Shown here piece after piece: positions 50,913 through 61,884 of a stretch of 64,000 bases of DNA. Origin of the DNA: Acanthamoeba sp. SK_2022b (Eukaryota; Discosea; Longamoebia; Acanthamoebidae); assembly GCA_027943245.1 (NCBI GenBank), contig JANDJZ010001750.1:1-64000 (forward strand). Reading direction: 5' to 3'. Position 1 is the first letter of the stretch; each line of letters begins with the position of its first letter. A program made the position numbers and the translations under genes. Below the pieces are notes generated by a model. That model made no database searches, was not told the origin of the DNA, and was given only the letters and a program-made list of their open reading frames with translations.

Positions 50913-51713
50913 ATGTTTACCGACACGATCAATAAATGCGCCGCCAACGCGGCGCGCATCGTCCGCCTGGCGAAGGAGAGCCCGCTCGGCTTCTGGATCA
51001 GCTCGGCGATGGCCGGTGCCTACGTCGGCCTCGGCATCATCCTGATCTTCACCCTCGGCAACCTGGTCGACCCAAGCGTTCGGCCGCTGGTGATGGGCGC
51101 CACCTTCGGCATCGCGCTGACGCTGGTGATCATCGCCGGTTCCGAGCTGTTCACCGGCCATACGATGTTCCTGACGCTCGGCGTCAAGGCCGGCACCATC
51201 CGCCAAAGCCAGATGTGGGCGGTGCTGCCGCAAACCTGGCTCGGCAACCTGCTCGGCTCGGTGCTGGTGGCGCTGATGTATTACTACGGCGGCGGCAGCC
51301 TGCTGCCGGTGGATACCAGCCTGGTGCACAGCGCCGCGCTGGCGAAAACCACCGCGCCGGCCGAAGTCCTGTTCTTCAAGGGGGTGCTGTGCAACTGGCT
51401 GGTTTGCCTGGCGATTTGGATGGCGATCCGCGTTGAAGGCGCCGCCAAGTTCATCGCCATTTGGTGGTGCCTGCTGGCCTTTATTGCCTCGGGTTACGAA
51501 CACTCCGTCGCCAACATGACGCTGTTCGCCCTCTCCTGGTTCGGCAACCACAGCGAGGCCTACACCCTCACCGGCATCGGCCACAACCTGCTGTGGGTGA
51601 CGCTGGGCAATATCCTGTCCGGCTCGGTGCTGATGGGCCTGGGGTATTGGTACGCCACGCCGCTCGCCGAACGCCCGCAGGCGGCGAAAGCCGCTGCACG
51701 TCAGACCGCCTGA
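50913..51713 (+). CDS. nirC: Nitrite transporter NirC (FNT family)
   Basis: 266 residues, six membrane segments of the formate/nitrite transporter fold (ELFTGHTMFLTLGVKAG, FIASGYEHSVANM). Imports nitrite for NirBD or exports it from nitrate respiration. Confidence 0.95.
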   Translation: MFTDTINKCAANAARIVRLAKESPLGFWISSAMAGAYVGLGIILIFTLGNLVDPSVRPLVMGATFGIALTLVIIAGSELFTGHTMFLTLGVKAGTIRQSQMWAVLPQTWLGNLLGSVLVALMYYYGGGSLLPVDTSLVHSAALAKTTAPAEVLFFKGVLCNWLVCLAIWMAIRVEGAAKFIAIWWCLLAFIASGYEHSVANMTLFALSWFGNHSEAYTLTGIGHNLLWVTLGNILSGSVLMGLGYWYATPLAERPQAAKAAARQTA

Positions 51714-51719
51714 GTTTTC

Positions 51720-51738
51720 GGGGGCGCACTTCGCCCCC
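51720..51738 (+). terminator. Hairpin between nirC and cysG
   Basis: GGGGGCG (51720-51726) pairs with CGCCCCC (51732-51738) with a 5-base loop but no T-run, so partial termination or mRNA processing is more likely than full stop. Confidence 0.4.
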
Positions 51739-51763
51739 ACACTGATTACCCCGAGGAGTGCCG

Positions 51764-53167
51764 ATGGATTACCTGCCTATCTTCTGCCAACTGCAACATA
51801 AAGCCTGCCTGCTGGTGGGCGGCGGCGAGATCGCCGAACGCAAGGCGCGCCTGCTGCTGGACGCCGGCGCAGCGCTGACCGTCAACGCCGTGGACTTCAC
51901 CCCGCAGTTCCGCCTGTGGGCGGAAGAAGGCCGGTTGACGCTGGCCGAAGGCGAATTCAGCCCGGCCCTGCTGGCGGAAAAATGGCTGGTGATCGCCGCC
52001 ACCGACCGGCTGGAGGTCAACGCACTGGTGTATCAGTGCGCCAACCAGCAGCGGGTGTTCTGCAACGTGGTGGACGATCCGAAACGCGCCAGCTTTATCA
52101 TGCCGTCAATCATCGATCGTTCGCCGATCATGGTGGCGGTGTCCTCCGGCGGCAAAGCGCCGGTGCTGGCGCGGCTGCTGCGCGAGAAGCTGGAAGCGAT
52201 GCTGCCGCAGCACCTCGGCAAGCTGGCCCAGCTGGGCGGCTCGCTGCGGCAGCGGGTAAAACAACGTTTCAGCAGCCTCGGCGCGCGCCGTCGCTTCTGG
52301 GAACGGTTATTCGCCCACGATCGGCTGGCGCAGTCGCTGGCCAACGACGACGCCACGCTGGCCGAACGCCAGCTCGAGCAGCTGTTCAGCGAACAGCCGG
52401 AAGATCGCGGTGAAGTGGTGCTGGTGGGCGCCGGGCCGGGCGATGCCGGCTTGCTGACGCTGAAAGGGCTGCAGCAGATCCAGCAGGCCGACGTGGTGGT
52501 TTACGACCGGCTGGTCTCCGAAGAGATCATGACGTTGGTGCGCCGCGACGCCGAACGCATCTTCGTCGGCAAACGCGCCGGCCACCACTGCGTGCCGCAA
52601 GAGCAAATCAACCAAATCCTGCTGCAGCAGGCGCAGCAAGGCAAACGCGTGGTGCGTCTGAAAGGCGGCGATCCCTTTATCTTCGGCCGCGGCGGCGAAG
52701 AGCTGGAGACGCTGGCGGACGCCAACGTGCCGTTCTCGGTGGTGCCGGGCATCACCGCCGCCTCCGGCTGTTCCGCCTACAGCGGTATCCCGCTCACCCA
52801 CCGCGACCATGCGCAGAGCGTGCGCCTGGTGACCGGCCACGCCAAGGCCGACGGCGGATTGGACTGGGCGACGCTGGCCGCCGGGCAACAGACGCTGGTG
52901 TTCTATATGGGGCTGTCGCAGGCGGCGGAGATCCAGCGCCAGCTGATCGTGAATGGATTGGCGGCCACCACGCCGGTGGCGCTGGTAGAAAACGGCACTT
53001 CCTGCCACCAGCGGGTGATCGAAGGCGAGCTCGGCCAACTGGGCGCTCTGTCACTGCAGGCCGCCAGCCCCAGCCTAATCATCGTCGGCAGCGTGGTCAG
53101 CCTGCGCAGCAAACTCAACTGGTTCGCCAGCGAGGCATCACCCGTCAGCCTGGCGCAAATGGCGTGA
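51764..53167 (+). CDS. cysG: Sirohaem synthase CysG
   Basis: 467 residues. The N-terminal Rossmann domain (precorrin-2 dehydrogenase/ferrochelatase, [18 protein letters not shown]) is followed by SUMT methyltransferase from about residue 215 ([32 protein letters not shown]). Makes sirohaem for NirB and sulfite reductase, hence its place after nirC. Confidence 0.96.
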   Translation: MDYLPIFCQLQHKACLLVGGGEIAERKARLLLDAGAALTVNAVDFTPQFRLWAEEGRLTLAEGEFSPALLAEKWLVIAATDRLEVNALVYQCANQQRVFCNVVDDPKRASFIMPSIIDRSPIMVAVSSGGKAPVLARLLREKLEAMLPQHLGKLAQLGGSLRQRVKQRFSSLGARRRFWERLFAHDRLAQSLANDDATLAERQLEQLFSEQPEDRGEVVLVGAGPGDAGLLTLKGLQQIQQADVVVYDRLVSEEIMTLVRRDAERIFVGKRAGHHCVPQEQINQILLQQAQQGKRVVRLKGGDPFIFGRGGEELETLADANVPFSVVPGITAASGCSAYSGIPLTHRDHAQSVRLVTGHAKADGGLDWATLAAGQQTLVFYMGLSQAAEIQRQLIVNGLAATTPVALVENGTSCHQRVIEGELGQLGALSLQAASPSLIIVGSVVSLRSKLNWFASEASPVSLAQMA

Positions 53168-53176
53168 TACCGACAT

Positions 53177-53205
53177 AAAAAAAGCGGCCCGTGGCCGCTT
53201 TTTTT
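53177..53205. terminator. Bidirectional terminator cysG/trpS
   Basis: AAAAAAAGCGGCC (53177-53189) and GGCCGCTTTTTTT (53193-53205) with loop CGT serve both convergent genes. Confidence 0.9.
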
Positions 53206-53218
53206 ATTTTCGCCGGCG

Positions 53219-54226
53219 TTACGCCTGCGGCGGTACGAAACCAACGGCCTGATAGACCTTCGCCAGGGTTTCCTGCGCGCGTGCGCGGGCCTTGGCGGCG
53301 CCGTCGCGCATCACCTGCTGCAGATAGGCTTCGTCGTTACGGAAGCGGTGATAGCGCTCCTGCAGCTCACCCAGCATGCCGGAGACGGCTTCCGCCACCG
53401 CGCCTTTCAGGTGGCCGTACATCTGGCCTTCGAACTCGGCTTCCAGCTGCGCGATGCTCTTGCCGGTCACGCCGGCGAGAATATCCAGCAGGTTAGAGAC
53501 GCCCGCCTTGTTGACCACGTCGTAACGCACGACAGGCGGCTCTTCCGAGTCGGTCATTGCGCGCTTAATCTTCTTGGTCACCGCTTTCGGATCTTCCAGC
53601 AGGCCGATCACGTTGTTGCGGTTATCGTCCGACTTGGACATCTTCTTGGTCGGTTCCTGCAGCGACATCACGCGCGCGCCGGATTTAGGAATAAACGGCT
53701 CCGGCACTTTGAACACGTCGCCGTACAGCGCGTTAAAACGCTGGCCCACGTCGCGGCTCAGTTCCAGGTGCTGCTTCTGGTCTTCGCCCACCGGCACCTG
53801 GTTGGTTTGATACAGCAGGATATCCGCCGCCATCAGCACCGGATAGCTGAACAGCCCGGCGTTGATGTTCTCCGCGTAGCGCGCGGATTTGTCTTTGAAC
53901 TGCGTCATGCGGCTCAGTTCGCCGAAATAGGTGTAGCAGTTCAGCACCCAGCTCAGCTGCGTGTGCTCAGGCACGTGCGACTGCACGAAGATGGTGCTTT
54001 TTTCCGGATCGATACCGCAGGCCAGGTACAGCGCCAGCGTATCCAGCGTGGCTTTGCGCAGTTTCTCGGCGTCCTGGCGCACGGTGATGGCATGCAGATC
54101 GACGATGCAGTAGATGCAGTCGTAGTCGTCCTGCATCTGCACCCACTGACGCAGCGCACCCATGTAGTTGCCGATGGTCAGTTCGCCGGACGGCTGCGCG
54201 CCGCTAAATACGATGGGCTTACTCAT
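53219..54226 (-). CDS. trpS: Tryptophanyl-tRNA synthetase
   Basis: 335 residues (E. coli 334), class I synthetase: the HIGH-like [13 protein letters not shown] and KKMSKSD loops are clear. Last gene of the aroK-aroB-damX-dam-rpe-gph-trpS series, 2 bases after gph. Confidence 0.97.
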   Translation of the reverse strand: MSKPIVFSGAQPSGELTIGNYMGALRQWVQMQDDYDCIYCIVDLHAITVRQDAEKLRKATLDTLALYLACGIDPEKSTIFVQSHVPEHTQLSWVLNCYTYFGELSRMTQFKDKSARYAENINAGLFSYPVLMAADILLYQTNQVPVGEDQKQHLELSRDVGQRFNALYGDVFKVPEPFIPKSGARVMSLQEPTKKMSKSDDNRNNVIGLLEDPKAVTKKIKRAMTDSEEPPVVRYDVVNKAGVSNLLDILAGVTGKSIAQLEAEFEGQMYGHLKGAVAEAVSGMLGELQERYHRFRNDEAYLQQVMRDGAAKARARAQETLAKVYQAVGFVPPQA

Positions 54227-54228
54227 GT

Positions 54229-54927
54229 TTAAATTTCCTGATTCTCTAAAGATGACAGCCCAAGAGCGGGCAACAAATCGGCAAAGCGCTCCAACACCCG
54301 ATCGGGGTGGCTCAGGGCTATCGATTCGCCGTAGTTATAACCGTAGGTAAAGCCGACGCTTGGGCAACCGGCACCCTGCGCGGCTTGAATATCGTTGCGT
54401 GAATCGCCGACGAACAGCAGTTCATGCGCGCGCAGCCCAAGCTTGCCGAGCACCAGATACAACGGCGCCGGGTGCGGTTTCTTTTCCGTCACGTCGTCGC
54501 CGCCGATCACCAGCGAGAAATAGTCGCCAATCCCCAACGATGCCAGCAGCGGCGCCACGAACGGCGTCGGTTTGTTGGTCACCAGCGCCATCGGGTAGCC
54601 GTGCGCGGCCAGTCGGGCCAGCGTCTCTTGCACCTGCGGGAACAGACGGCTACCGCTGTCGACGGTCTGCGCATAGAAATAGTCGAAGCGTTCACGCAGC
54701 CGGCCGCACTGTTCCGGCGTGCCTTCTGCTTCCGCCCAGTGCAACGCGCGCTGCACCAGCACGTCGGCGCCGTTGCCGATCCAGGTGCCAACCCGCTCCT
54801 CACCCGCTTGCGGCAGGCCCGCTTCTTCCAGCGCCATATCGATGGCGGCCGCCAGGCCCGGCGCGCTGTCGACCAGCGTGCCGTCCAGATCGAAGGCCAA
54901 TGCGCGGATCGCGCCGAAATCAGCCAT
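54229..54927 (-). CDS. gph: Phosphoglycolate phosphatase Gph
   Basis: HAD hydrolase removing 2-phosphoglycolate formed during DNA repair. 232 residues; [26 protein letters not shown] and [14 protein letters not shown] are the four HAD motifs. Overlaps rpe by 8 bases. Confidence 0.95.
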   Translation of the reverse strand: MADFGAIRALAFDLDGTLVDSAPGLAAAIDMALEEAGLPQAGEERVGTWIGNGADVLVQRALHWAEAEGTPEQCGRLRERFDYFYAQTVDSGSRLFPQVQETLARLAAHGYPMALVTNKPTPFVAPLLASLGIGDYFSLVIGGDDVTEKKPHPAPLYLVLGKLGLRAHELLFVGDSRNDIQAAQGAGCPSVGFTYGYNYGESIALSHPDRVLERFADLLPALGLSSLENQEI

Positions 54928-55597
54928 GGGAAACCTTCGCCAGCTCGCTGCGCATCTCGTCGATCACCTTGCGGTAGTCCGGCTGGCCAAAGATGGCGGA
55001 ACCGGCGACGAACATATCGGCACCCGCGGCGGCGATTTCGGCGATGTTATCCACCTTCACCCCACCGTCGACTTCCAGGCGGATGTCGCGACCGCTGTCG
55101 TCGATCAGCTTGCGCACCTGGCGCAGCTTGTCCAGGGTGCCGTGGATGAACGACTGGCCGCCGAAGCCCGGGTTAACCGACATCAGCAGGATCACGTCGA
55201 TTTTATCCATCACGTAGTCGAGGTAGCTCAGCGGCGTGGCCGGGTTGAACACCAGGCCGGCTTTACAGCCGTGCTCTTTGATCAGCTGAATGGTGCGATC
55301 GACATGCTCGGAAGCTTCGGGGTGGAAAGAGATATAAGACGCGCCGGCCTTGGCGAAATCAGGCACGATGCGGTCCACCGGTTTGACCATCAGGTGCACG
55401 TCAATCGGCGCGGTAATACCGTAATTGCGCAGCGCTTCGCACACCATCGGACCGATGGTCAGATTGGGCACGTAGTGGTTGTCCATCACGTCGAAGTGCA
55501 CCACGTCACCGCCTGCGGCCAGCACGTTGGCGGTATCTTCACCTAACCGGGCAAAATCTGCCGACAGAATGGACGGGGCAATCAAAAACTTTTTCAT
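54920..55597 (-). CDS. rpe: Ribulose-phosphate 3-epimerase
   Basis: 225 residues as in E. coli, TIM barrel of the pentose phosphate pathway ([26 protein letters not shown]). The start [11 protein letters not shown] is chosen. Confidence 0.97.
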   Translation of the reverse strand: MKKFLIAPSILSADFARLGEDTANVLAAGGDVVHFDVMDNHYVPNLTIGPMVCEALRNYGITAPIDVHLMVKPVDRIVPDFAKAGASYISFHPEASEHVDRTIQLIKEHGCKAGLVFNPATPLSYLDYVMDKIDVILLMSVNPGFGGQSFIHGTLDKLRQVRKLIDDSGRDIRLEVDGGVKVDNIAEIAAAGADMFVAGSAIFGQPDYRKVIDEMRSELAKVSHG

Positions 55598-55648
55598 CCG
55601 CTTCTCCAAACGTAGGGTCGAGTTGTTATGCGCCGGGGTGCCCCCGGC

Positions 55649-56461
55649 TTAGCGATACAGCGCCAAAAGCTCGTTCACTTTGCTGCGGCCGAGAATATTG
55701 CGGCTGATCGTGCGGCGCGCTTTCACCACATACAGCGCAGCATTCTGGTACCAGTCGCGCGTCAGCTCGGTATCGTGATTGGAGATCAATACCGGTACCC
55801 GGCTCTCTACCGAGAGCTGATGCGCCAGTTGCGCCAGGCTCTGCTGATCGGCGATGCTGAAGCTGTTGGTGTGGTAAGCGGTGAAATTCGCCGTCGCCGA
55901 CAGCGGCGCATAAGGCGGATCGCAATACACCACGGCGCCGGCCACGGCCTTCGCCATGGTATCGCGGTAATGCTCGCAGACAAAAGTGGCATTGCGCGAT
56001 TTTTCGGCAAACCAGTAGAGCTCTTCTTCCGGGAAGTACGGTTTCTTGTAGCGGCCGAACGGTACGTTGAACTCGCCGCGCAGGTTATAGCGGCACAGGC
56101 CGTTATAGCAGTGGCGATTCAGGTACAGGAACAGCAGCGCCCGGCGGTAAGGCTCGGTGCTAGTATTGAACTCTTCTCGCAGCAGGTAAAACTGATCCGA
56201 GTTATTGAATTCATCGGCGAAAAGCGTGCGGGCATCGCGCACGAAGTCATCCGTGCGCAGCTTAACGATGTTATACAGGTTGATAAGATCGCTATTGATG
56301 TCGGCGAGAATGTAGGCGTCGTAATCCGTATTCAGGAAGACGGATCCCGCACCCACGAAGGGCTCGATTAAGCAGTCTCCCGCCGGCAGATGGCGACGAA
56401 TCTCGTCTACCAGCGGGTATTTTCCACCAGCCCATTTTAAAAAAGCGCGGTTTTTCTTCAT
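55649..56461 (-). CDS. dam: DNA adenine methylase Dam
   Basis: 270 residues (E. coli 278). Methylates N6 of A in GATC, serving mismatch repair and replication timing. FLKWAGGK (SAM motif) and catalytic DPPY in VYCDPPYAPL are intact. It is in the aroB-damX-dam-rpe row. Confidence 0.97.
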   Translation of the reverse strand: MKKNRAFLKWAGGKYPLVDEIRRHLPAGDCLIEPFVGAGSVFLNTDYDAYILADINSDLINLYNIVKLRTDDFVRDARTLFADEFNNSDQFYLLREEFNTSTEPYRRALLFLYLNRHCYNGLCRYNLRGEFNVPFGRYKKPYFPEEELYWFAEKSRNATFVCEHYRDTMAKAVAGAVVYCDPPYAPLSATANFTAYHTNSFSIADQQSLAQLAHQLSVESRVPVLISNHDTELTRDWYQNAALYVVKARRTISRNILGRSKVNELLALYR

Positions 56462-56545
56462 GCCGTCAATTAGCTACTTATACAATTCAGAGCGGCGGAT
56501 TGTACTCTGTTTCAGACAGCACATCAGCGCACAAATTTAAATGAT

Positions 56546-57559
56546 TTATTTTTTAAGATCTTGCTGTACCTGATGTACAGGTCGGACCCATGGTTTTTTC
56601 GCCTGTACATCCGCCGGCAACGAAGCAATGGCGCGCTTCGCTTCCGCGGAAGACGCGTAGTTGCCGCTTACCAGCACATACCACGGTTTGCCGTCACGCT
56701 TGGTGGCGTACACCAGGTAGTTCTGCAGCTTCTGCTGTTTGGCGTAGGCGTTCAGCGTATCGGAACGCGAAGCGCTGCTCAGCTGCAGCGTGTAATGGCT
56801 GCCCGGTGCAGACTGCAGCGAACTGCCGCTGCTGCTGACCGCTCCCGCTTTCGCGGTGGAAGACGGCTTGACCGGCGGCGTATACACCGTAGTCGGCGAT
56901 TTATGCTGCGTCGCGGTCGGTTTGGTGGCGGCGGTTTTCGCCGGCGTTTTATGCTGTTGCTGCGCGGTACCTTGCACAGGGCGAGTCGCCTCGCGCGCCG
57001 CGGCGCCGCTCATCACCGTCGCCGGTGCGGTCGGTAGCGTCGAGGCTGCGCCGGTCATGCCCTGGGTCGCAGCATCCACTTGCCCCTGCTGCTGCGACAG
57101 CGCATCCGCCATGTTGCCCGGCAGATCGACGCGCTGCTGCGCACCGCCCTGCTGAAGCTGAGTTTGCGCTTCGGTCGGCGTGCCGGAGATCGGCGGAACG
57201 CTGACGTTCTGCGGTTGCTGCGGCTGAGTCGTACTCACGCCGTTGTTGTCGTGGGTATCCGTCGTGCCGCCCGGCACGCCGTTGTTGGCGGTGGTCAGCG
57301 ACGAAGAACCGGACAGGTTGATATCGCGAGCCGCGCCGTTTTGCGCGCCGCTCTCCTGAGCCGCCTCATGCTTGGTCGGCGCCTTCAAGGCGGAACCGAT
57401 ACCGATAATCAGCAGCAACAGCACCAAAATGCCGATGCCGATCATCAAATGCTGGCGCGAAACGGCGAAGCGCGGCGCGGCGGCCGGCTTGCGCGAACGC
57501 GTAGGACGACGATCGCTGCTATCAGGTCTGAGATCGTCTTCCGGTTTAAACTCGTCCAT
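56546..57559 (-). CDS. damX: Cell-division protein DamX
   Basis: 337 residues, shorter than E. coli DamX (about 428). Cytoplasmic N-terminus, one membrane segment (about 37-58, IGIGILVLLLLIIGIGSAL), an unstructured Ala/Gln/Thr/Pro-rich periplasmic linker and a C-terminal SPOR domain (about 254-337) that binds denuded septal peptidoglycan. The start MDEFKPED is selected. Confidence 0.93.
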   Translation of the reverse strand: MDEFKPEDDLRPDSSDRRPTRSRKPAAAPRFAVSRQHLMIGIGILVLLLLIIGIGSALKAPTKHEAAQESGAQNGAARDINLSGSSSLTTANNGVPGGTTDTHDNNGVSTTQPQQPQNVSVPPISGTPTEAQTQLQQGGAQQRVDLPGNMADALSQQQGQVDAATQGMTGAASTLPTAPATVMSGAAAREATRPVQGTAQQQHKTPAKTAATKPTATQHKSPTTVYTPPVKPSSTAKAGAVSSSGSSLQSAPGSHYTLQLSSASRSDTLNAYAKQQKLQNYLVYATKRDGKPWYVLVSGNYASSAEAKRAIASLPADVQAKKPWVRPVHQVQQDLKK

Positions 57560-57715
57560 CTGAAACCCTCCAACTAGAGGCAAAAGCCCACCACCGTAGA
57601 CCTACCGTGGCACGGGCAGATTAACCCGATGATGGCAAAGCGACACCCGTCGTGCTCTGCTCACTGTATTAATATAGATGCAAATGGCGGCTAAGCCACT
57701 GTTACTTGGTCCGAT

Positions 57716-58816
57716 TTAATTACGCTGCTGCTCAGGCAGACAGGCGGCGATCGACGCCAACACCAGCTCATGCCCTACGCCGCCGCGCACTTCCGCCGCA
57801 CCGATCGCGGTCGGCAGCACCAGACGCAGTTCACCCGCCAGCACTTTCTTGTCGCGCAGCATGTGCGGCAGATAGGACTCCGGCGTCATTTCCTGCGGCC
57901 CGCAAACCGGCAACCCGGCGCGCAGCAGCAGCGTTTTGATGCGTTCGATATCTTCAACGGAGAACTGGCCGAGACGGTGCGCGGTTTCCGCCGCCATCAC
58001 CATGCCCGCAGCCACCGCTTCGCCGTGCAGCCATACGCCGTAGCCCATTTCGGCTTCGATGGCGTGGCCGTAAGTATGGCCCAGATTCAGCAAGGCGCGC
58101 AGGCCGCTTTCGCGTTCGTCGGCGGCCACGACCTCGGCCTTCAGCTCGCAGCAGCGGCGGATACAGTAGGCCAACGCCTGCATATCCAACGCCATCAGCG
58201 CATCGATGTTGTTTTCCAGCCAGACGAAGAACTCGCGATCGAGGATGATCCCGTATTTGATAACTTCAGCCAAGCCGGAAGAGAGTTCACGCGTCGGCAA
58301 CGTTTTCAGGCAATCCAGATCAACCACCACCGAAGCGGGTTGATAGAAAGCGCCGATCATGTTTTTGCCGAGCGGGTGGTTGACGGCGGTCTTGCCGCCC
58401 ACGGAAGAATCCACCTGCGACAACAGCGTGGTGGGAACCTGAATGAAGCGCACGCCGCGTTGATAGCACGCGGCGGCAAAGCCGGTCAGATCGCCGACAA
58501 CGCCGCCACCGAGCGCGATCAGCGTCGTGTCGCGCCCGTGCGGTTTTTCCAGCAGCGCCGAAAACACCTGCTCCAACACCGCCAGAGATTTGTACTGCTC
58601 ACCATCGGGAAGGATCACCTGATCCACCACGACGCCGCCCCGCTCCAGCACCTGCCGGACGCGCTCCAGATAGAGCGGCGCCAGGGTCTGGTTGGTGACC
58701 AACATCGCTTGCTCACCCGCCTTCAACGGCATAAAAGAAGCCGGATCGTTAAACAATCCGGCGGCGATGGTAATCGGGTAGCTGCGCTCCCCAAGCGTTA
58801 CAGTAATTCTCTCCAT
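57716..58816 (-). CDS. aroB: 3-Dehydroquinate synthase AroB
   Basis: 366 residues (E. coli 362). Second step of the shikimate pathway, needing NAD+ and a divalent metal; [26 protein letters not shown] and the metal-site His in [12 protein letters not shown] are clear. Start [11 protein letters not shown]. Confidence 0.96.
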   Translation of the reverse strand: MERITVTLGERSYPITIAAGLFNDPASFMPLKAGEQAMLVTNQTLAPLYLERVRQVLERGGVVVDQVILPDGEQYKSLAVLEQVFSALLEKPHGRDTTLIALGGGVVGDLTGFAAACYQRGVRFIQVPTTLLSQVDSSVGGKTAVNHPLGKNMIGAFYQPASVVVDLDCLKTLPTRELSSGLAEVIKYGIILDREFFVWLENNIDALMALDMQALAYCIRRCCELKAEVVAADERESGLRALLNLGHTYGHAIEAEMGYGVWLHGEAVAAGMVMAAETAHRLGQFSVEDIERIKTLLLRAGLPVCGPQEMTPESYLPHMLRDKKVLAGELRLVLPTAIGAAEVRGGVGHELVLASIAACLPEQQRN

Positions 58817-58922
58817 GTCGCGCTCAGTTCTCTGTATGGTGCGGCGGTGGTTGATCCCCGCAGCGGCGGGGAACACAAATCAGTTTTCCGCATTGGCCGA
58901 CGGCGAACGCGAAAATCGGCAA

Positions 58923-59444
58923 TCAGTTGCTTTCCAGCATGTTGATGATCTGGTTAGCAACCACTTTAGCGCTCTGATCGTCGGTGCGGATGGTGACATC
59001 GGCAATCTCTTCATACAACGGATTGCGCTCTTTCGCCAAGGCTTCCAGCACTTCACGCGGCGGAGAATCGACCTGCAGCAGCGGGCGTTTTTTATCACGC
59101 TGGGTACGAGCCAGCTGCTTCTCGATCGTGGTTTCCAGATAGACCACCACGCCGCGCGCGGACAGACGGTTGCGCGTTTCGCGCGACTTCACCGAACCGC
59201 CGCCGGTCGCCAACACAATCCCTTGTTTTTCCGTCAGTTCATTAATGACTTTTTCTTCACGATCGCGGAAACCTTCTTCCCCTTCCACGTCGAATACCCA
59301 GCCCACGTCAGCTCCGGTACGTCGCTCAATTTCTTGATCGGAGTCGAAGAACTCCATATTGAGTTGCTGAGCTAACTGACGGCCAATAGTGCTTTTGCCG
59401 GCACCCATAGGCCCAACCAGAAAGATATTGCGTTTCTCTGCCAT
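58923..59444 (-). CDS. aroK: Shikimate kinase I AroK
   Basis: 173 residues, P-loop [11 protein letters not shown], the shikimate-binding DQEIERRTG and [11 protein letters not shown], with the lid around RDKKRPLL. Phosphorylates shikimate; first gene of the operon ending at trpS. Confidence 0.96.
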   Translation of the reverse strand: MAEKRNIFLVGPMGAGKSTIGRQLAQQLNMEFFDSDQEIERRTGADVGWVFDVEGEEGFRDREEKVINELTEKQGIVLATGGGSVKSRETRNRLSARGVVVYLETTIEKQLARTQRDKKRPLLQVDSPPREVLEALAKERNPLYEEIADVTIRTDDQSAKVVANQIINMLESN

Positions 59445-59793
59445 GTTTTTCGGTATTACTAAGACAATTCGTTAATGTTAACCCGCCCCGCCAATCAAAT
59501 CAGCGGCGGGACCTAAACTGAAACCTCATGAGCGATAGTGCGAGATCAGACGAAAAATTATCTCAACACTCTTGGTAGTTTGGCAACCGAATAAATCGCA
59601 ATCCACGCCGCGGGAGGGAAACCATATGTTTTTAACGGCGTCTTGACGCTAACAAAAAACCTCGGTGCTCAATTCGGTAACCCTTGTAAGCTAAATCGGC
59701 CGCAGCGTCAAACGCAGATCCCCCCAAGGAGATAAAAAAGTGTATCTGCTCATCAACTTTAGGAGATTTGCCGTCCGGCTGACAGGTAGCCGC
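59445..59793. other. aroK upstream region between aroK and hofQ
   Basis: About 350 bases without a gene. It should hold the aroK promoter (minus strand) and the end of the hof transcript. TTGACGCT (about 59643-59650) and AGCGTCAA (about 59704-59711) form an 8-bp inverted repeat about 50 bases apart; I cannot assign a role. Confidence 0.45.
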
Positions 59794-61038
59794 TTATCCC
59801 TTAATCAGGGTCGGCGTAATGAAGATCACCAGCTCGCGTTTTTTCTGTTGTGCGCCGCTTTGTCGGAACAAACCTCCCAATAACGGCGCATTCGCCAATC
59901 CCGGCACCTTGTCCGCCGTCTTGCCGCTATGCCGTTGAAAAATACCGCCGAGCACCAGGGTTTCACCGTTTTTCACCGTGATCTGCGTTTTAATCTCCTG
60001 TTTATCGATGGTCAGCGCTTCCCCCGCGCCTCGGCTGATGGCGCGCCCCGGCATATTTTGGCTGATGTGCAACGTCAGCGTGATGCGCCCGTCCGGCAAC
60101 ACTTTCGGCGTCACCTCCATGCCCAGCACCGCCTCTTTGAACTCGATGGCGGTCGCACCGCTGGCGCCGCTTGACACTTCGTAAGGGATCTCGGTTCCCT
60201 GCTTGATGCTGGCTGTTTGCAGGTGGGCCGTCAGCAGCCGCGGGCTGGCGATGATCTCCACCTGATTCTCCTGTTCCAGCGCCGTCAGCTCGAGGCTCAG
60301 CAAACGCCCGCTGATGCGCGCCAGATGGAAACCGGCGTTCACCGCGCTGCGCTCCAGCGGCAGGTTGACGCCGAGATTGCCCGGCCGCAGCGGCTGCGCC
60401 GGCCTGTCGTCAGGCGCCAATCCCCAACGCACGCCGAGTTCGCGCAAGCTTTCGCTGTTGATGGTCACGATATGCGCCGCCAGCTGGACCTGTGCCAGCG
60501 GCGCGTCCATTTCCGTTACCCGCTTTTTCAACTGCGCCAGGATAGGCGCGGTGTCGCGCAGCAGCAGCGTATTGGTGCGCTTATCCGCCAGCACGCTGCC
60601 CCGCTCGCTGAGCAAGGCGCCGCGTTGGGCATTGAGGCTTTCGGCAATCTCCGCCGCATCGCCGTTCTGTAACGTCAGGCTCAGGCTGTGCAGCGGTTGC
60701 CGCTGCGCCAGCGCCTCTCGCTGCTGCCTTTTTTCCTGCGCGTCCGGCTCCGGCGCAATCAGCATCACGTTACCCTCACGCGTCATCGCCAGTTTGCCCA
60801 TGCGCAGGGTCAGCGCCAGCGCCTGAGGCCAGGGCACATTCTCCAGCCGCAGCGTCAGGTTGCCGCTCACGCCGGGCGCGGCGATCAGGTTCATCTGCCG
60901 ATAATCCGCCAGCGCCTGCAGGATGACCGTGACCGGCGCATCCTGAAACTCCAGCGAAATAACCTGTTTATCCTGCGCCTGTGCGGCGCCGAGCGTCAGA
61001 CACCACAGCGCCACGCCCAATCCAGCGCGTCCTTTCAT
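59794..61038 (-). CDS. hofQ: Secretin-like protein HofQ
   Basis: 414 residues (E. coli 412). Outer-membrane secretin for DNA uptake and DNA-as-nutrient use (PilQ/ComE family): signal peptide, STN-like and secretin N-domains, then the secretin core (VEIIASPRLLTAHLQTASIKQG, LGMEVTPKVLPDGRITLTL, LVIFITPTLI). The ATG overlaps the hofP stop (ATGA). Confidence 0.92.
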   Translation of the reverse strand: MKGRAGLGVALWCLTLGAAQAQDKQVISLEFQDAPVTVILQALADYRQMNLIAAPGVSGNLTLRLENVPWPQALALTLRMGKLAMTREGNVMLIAPEPDAQEKRQQREALAQRQPLHSLSLTLQNGDAAEIAESLNAQRGALLSERGSVLADKRTNTLLLRDTAPILAQLKKRVTEMDAPLAQVQLAAHIVTINSESLRELGVRWGLAPDDRPAQPLRPGNLGVNLPLERSAVNAGFHLARISGRLLSLELTALEQENQVEIIASPRLLTAHLQTASIKQGTEIPYEVSSGASGATAIEFKEAVLGMEVTPKVLPDGRITLTLHISQNMPGRAISRGAGEALTIDKQEIKTQITVKNGETLVLGGIFQRHSGKTADKVPGLANAPLLGGLFRQSGAQQKKRELVIFITPTLIKG

Positions 61039-61397
61039 GGCTTCCCATCCTTGTTGTCGCCCATCATGAGCGAGATGTCGCCCTGGCTCGCCGGGCAATC
61101 CGGTTCGGCCGCCAGCGCCGTTAACGTCAGGCTGCGCGCCTGCACCTGTGTCACCTGCCAACGCTCGGCCAGCACCCGCTGCTGCGGCCGCAGGCGCAGC
61201 CACTGCCCCTCCGGCGTCACCACCCAGCCATAGCGCAGCGTCGGTTGCCCGATGATGCCTTTCAGGCGCCAGCCCGCCGGCGATGCCGCCGTTTGGGCAC
61301 AAGCAGGCAGCGGAGGCGGCGCAAACGGGTCGCGCGGTTCAGCACATAAGGCCCACGGCCATAGCAGCCACCACCAACGGCCCGGTCTTTTACTCAT
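61035..61397 (-). CDS. hofP: HofP, PilP-like pilus assembly protein
   Basis: 120 residues, a signal-like N-terminus (WWWLLWPWALCAEPRDPFAPP) and a PilP-type small beta domain (LKGIIGQPTLRYGWVVTPEG). In type IV pili PilP links inner-membrane PilMNO to the secretin. Overlaps hofO by 8 bases. Confidence 0.85.
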   Translation of the reverse strand: MSKRPGRWWWLLWPWALCAEPRDPFAPPPLPACAQTAASPAGWRLKGIIGQPTLRYGWVVTPEGQWLRLRPQQRVLAERWQVTQVQARSLTLTALAAEPDCPASQGDISLMMGDNKDGKP

Positions 61398-61884
61398 CTG
61401 CCTGCTCCTCGGCGGCATCCTGCAAAACCAACCGTGCCGTCATGCCTTGCGGCGGTGTCTCCACGTTCAATTGTTCGAGACGCAAATCGGCGGGCAGCGC
61501 CTCCAGCAGCGCCAACAAACCGGCGTAGTCAATGCGCAAGCTCAGCGTTTGCCGCAGCGGTTTTTCCTGCCGCTGCCAGCGCAGCAAAGCGCCCCCCGCC
61601 CGTTGCAGCACACTCGCCAAATCGCCGGTGGTGGTCGGCGCAAGCACCGCCGCCGGGATAATGGTTTGCGGCGTCTCTTCCAACTGGCTCTGCACCATAG
61701 AGATCTGTTGCAGCAGGCGCTGTTGCCGCTCCGCCGCATTTTCCCGCTGACGCCATTCGTCTTGCAGCAGCCAACCGCCGCCCAACAGCGCCAGCGTGCC
61801 GATGCCCACCCCTTGCGACAGCAGCAATAGCCAGCCCGGTAAGCTCAGCCAGAGGCGCAGCCCGGAGGACAAACGGCTATCCAT
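61390..61884 (-). CDS. hofO: HofO, PilO-like protein
   Basis: 164 residues (E. coli 146): one membrane segment (LLLLSQGVGIGTLALLGGGW), a coiled-coil-like stretch and a C-terminal ferredoxin-like domain. Paralogue in role of PilO. The ATG at 61882-61884 overlaps hofN; a GTG lies one codon earlier. Confidence 0.85.
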   Translation of the reverse strand: MDSRLSSGLRLWLSLPGWLLLLSQGVGIGTLALLGGGWLLQDEWRQRENAAERQQRLLQQISMVQSQLEETPQTIIPAAVLAPTTTGDLASVLQRAGGALLRWQRQEKPLRQTLSLRIDYAGLLALLEALPADLRLEQLNVETPPQGMTARLVLQDAAEEQADE

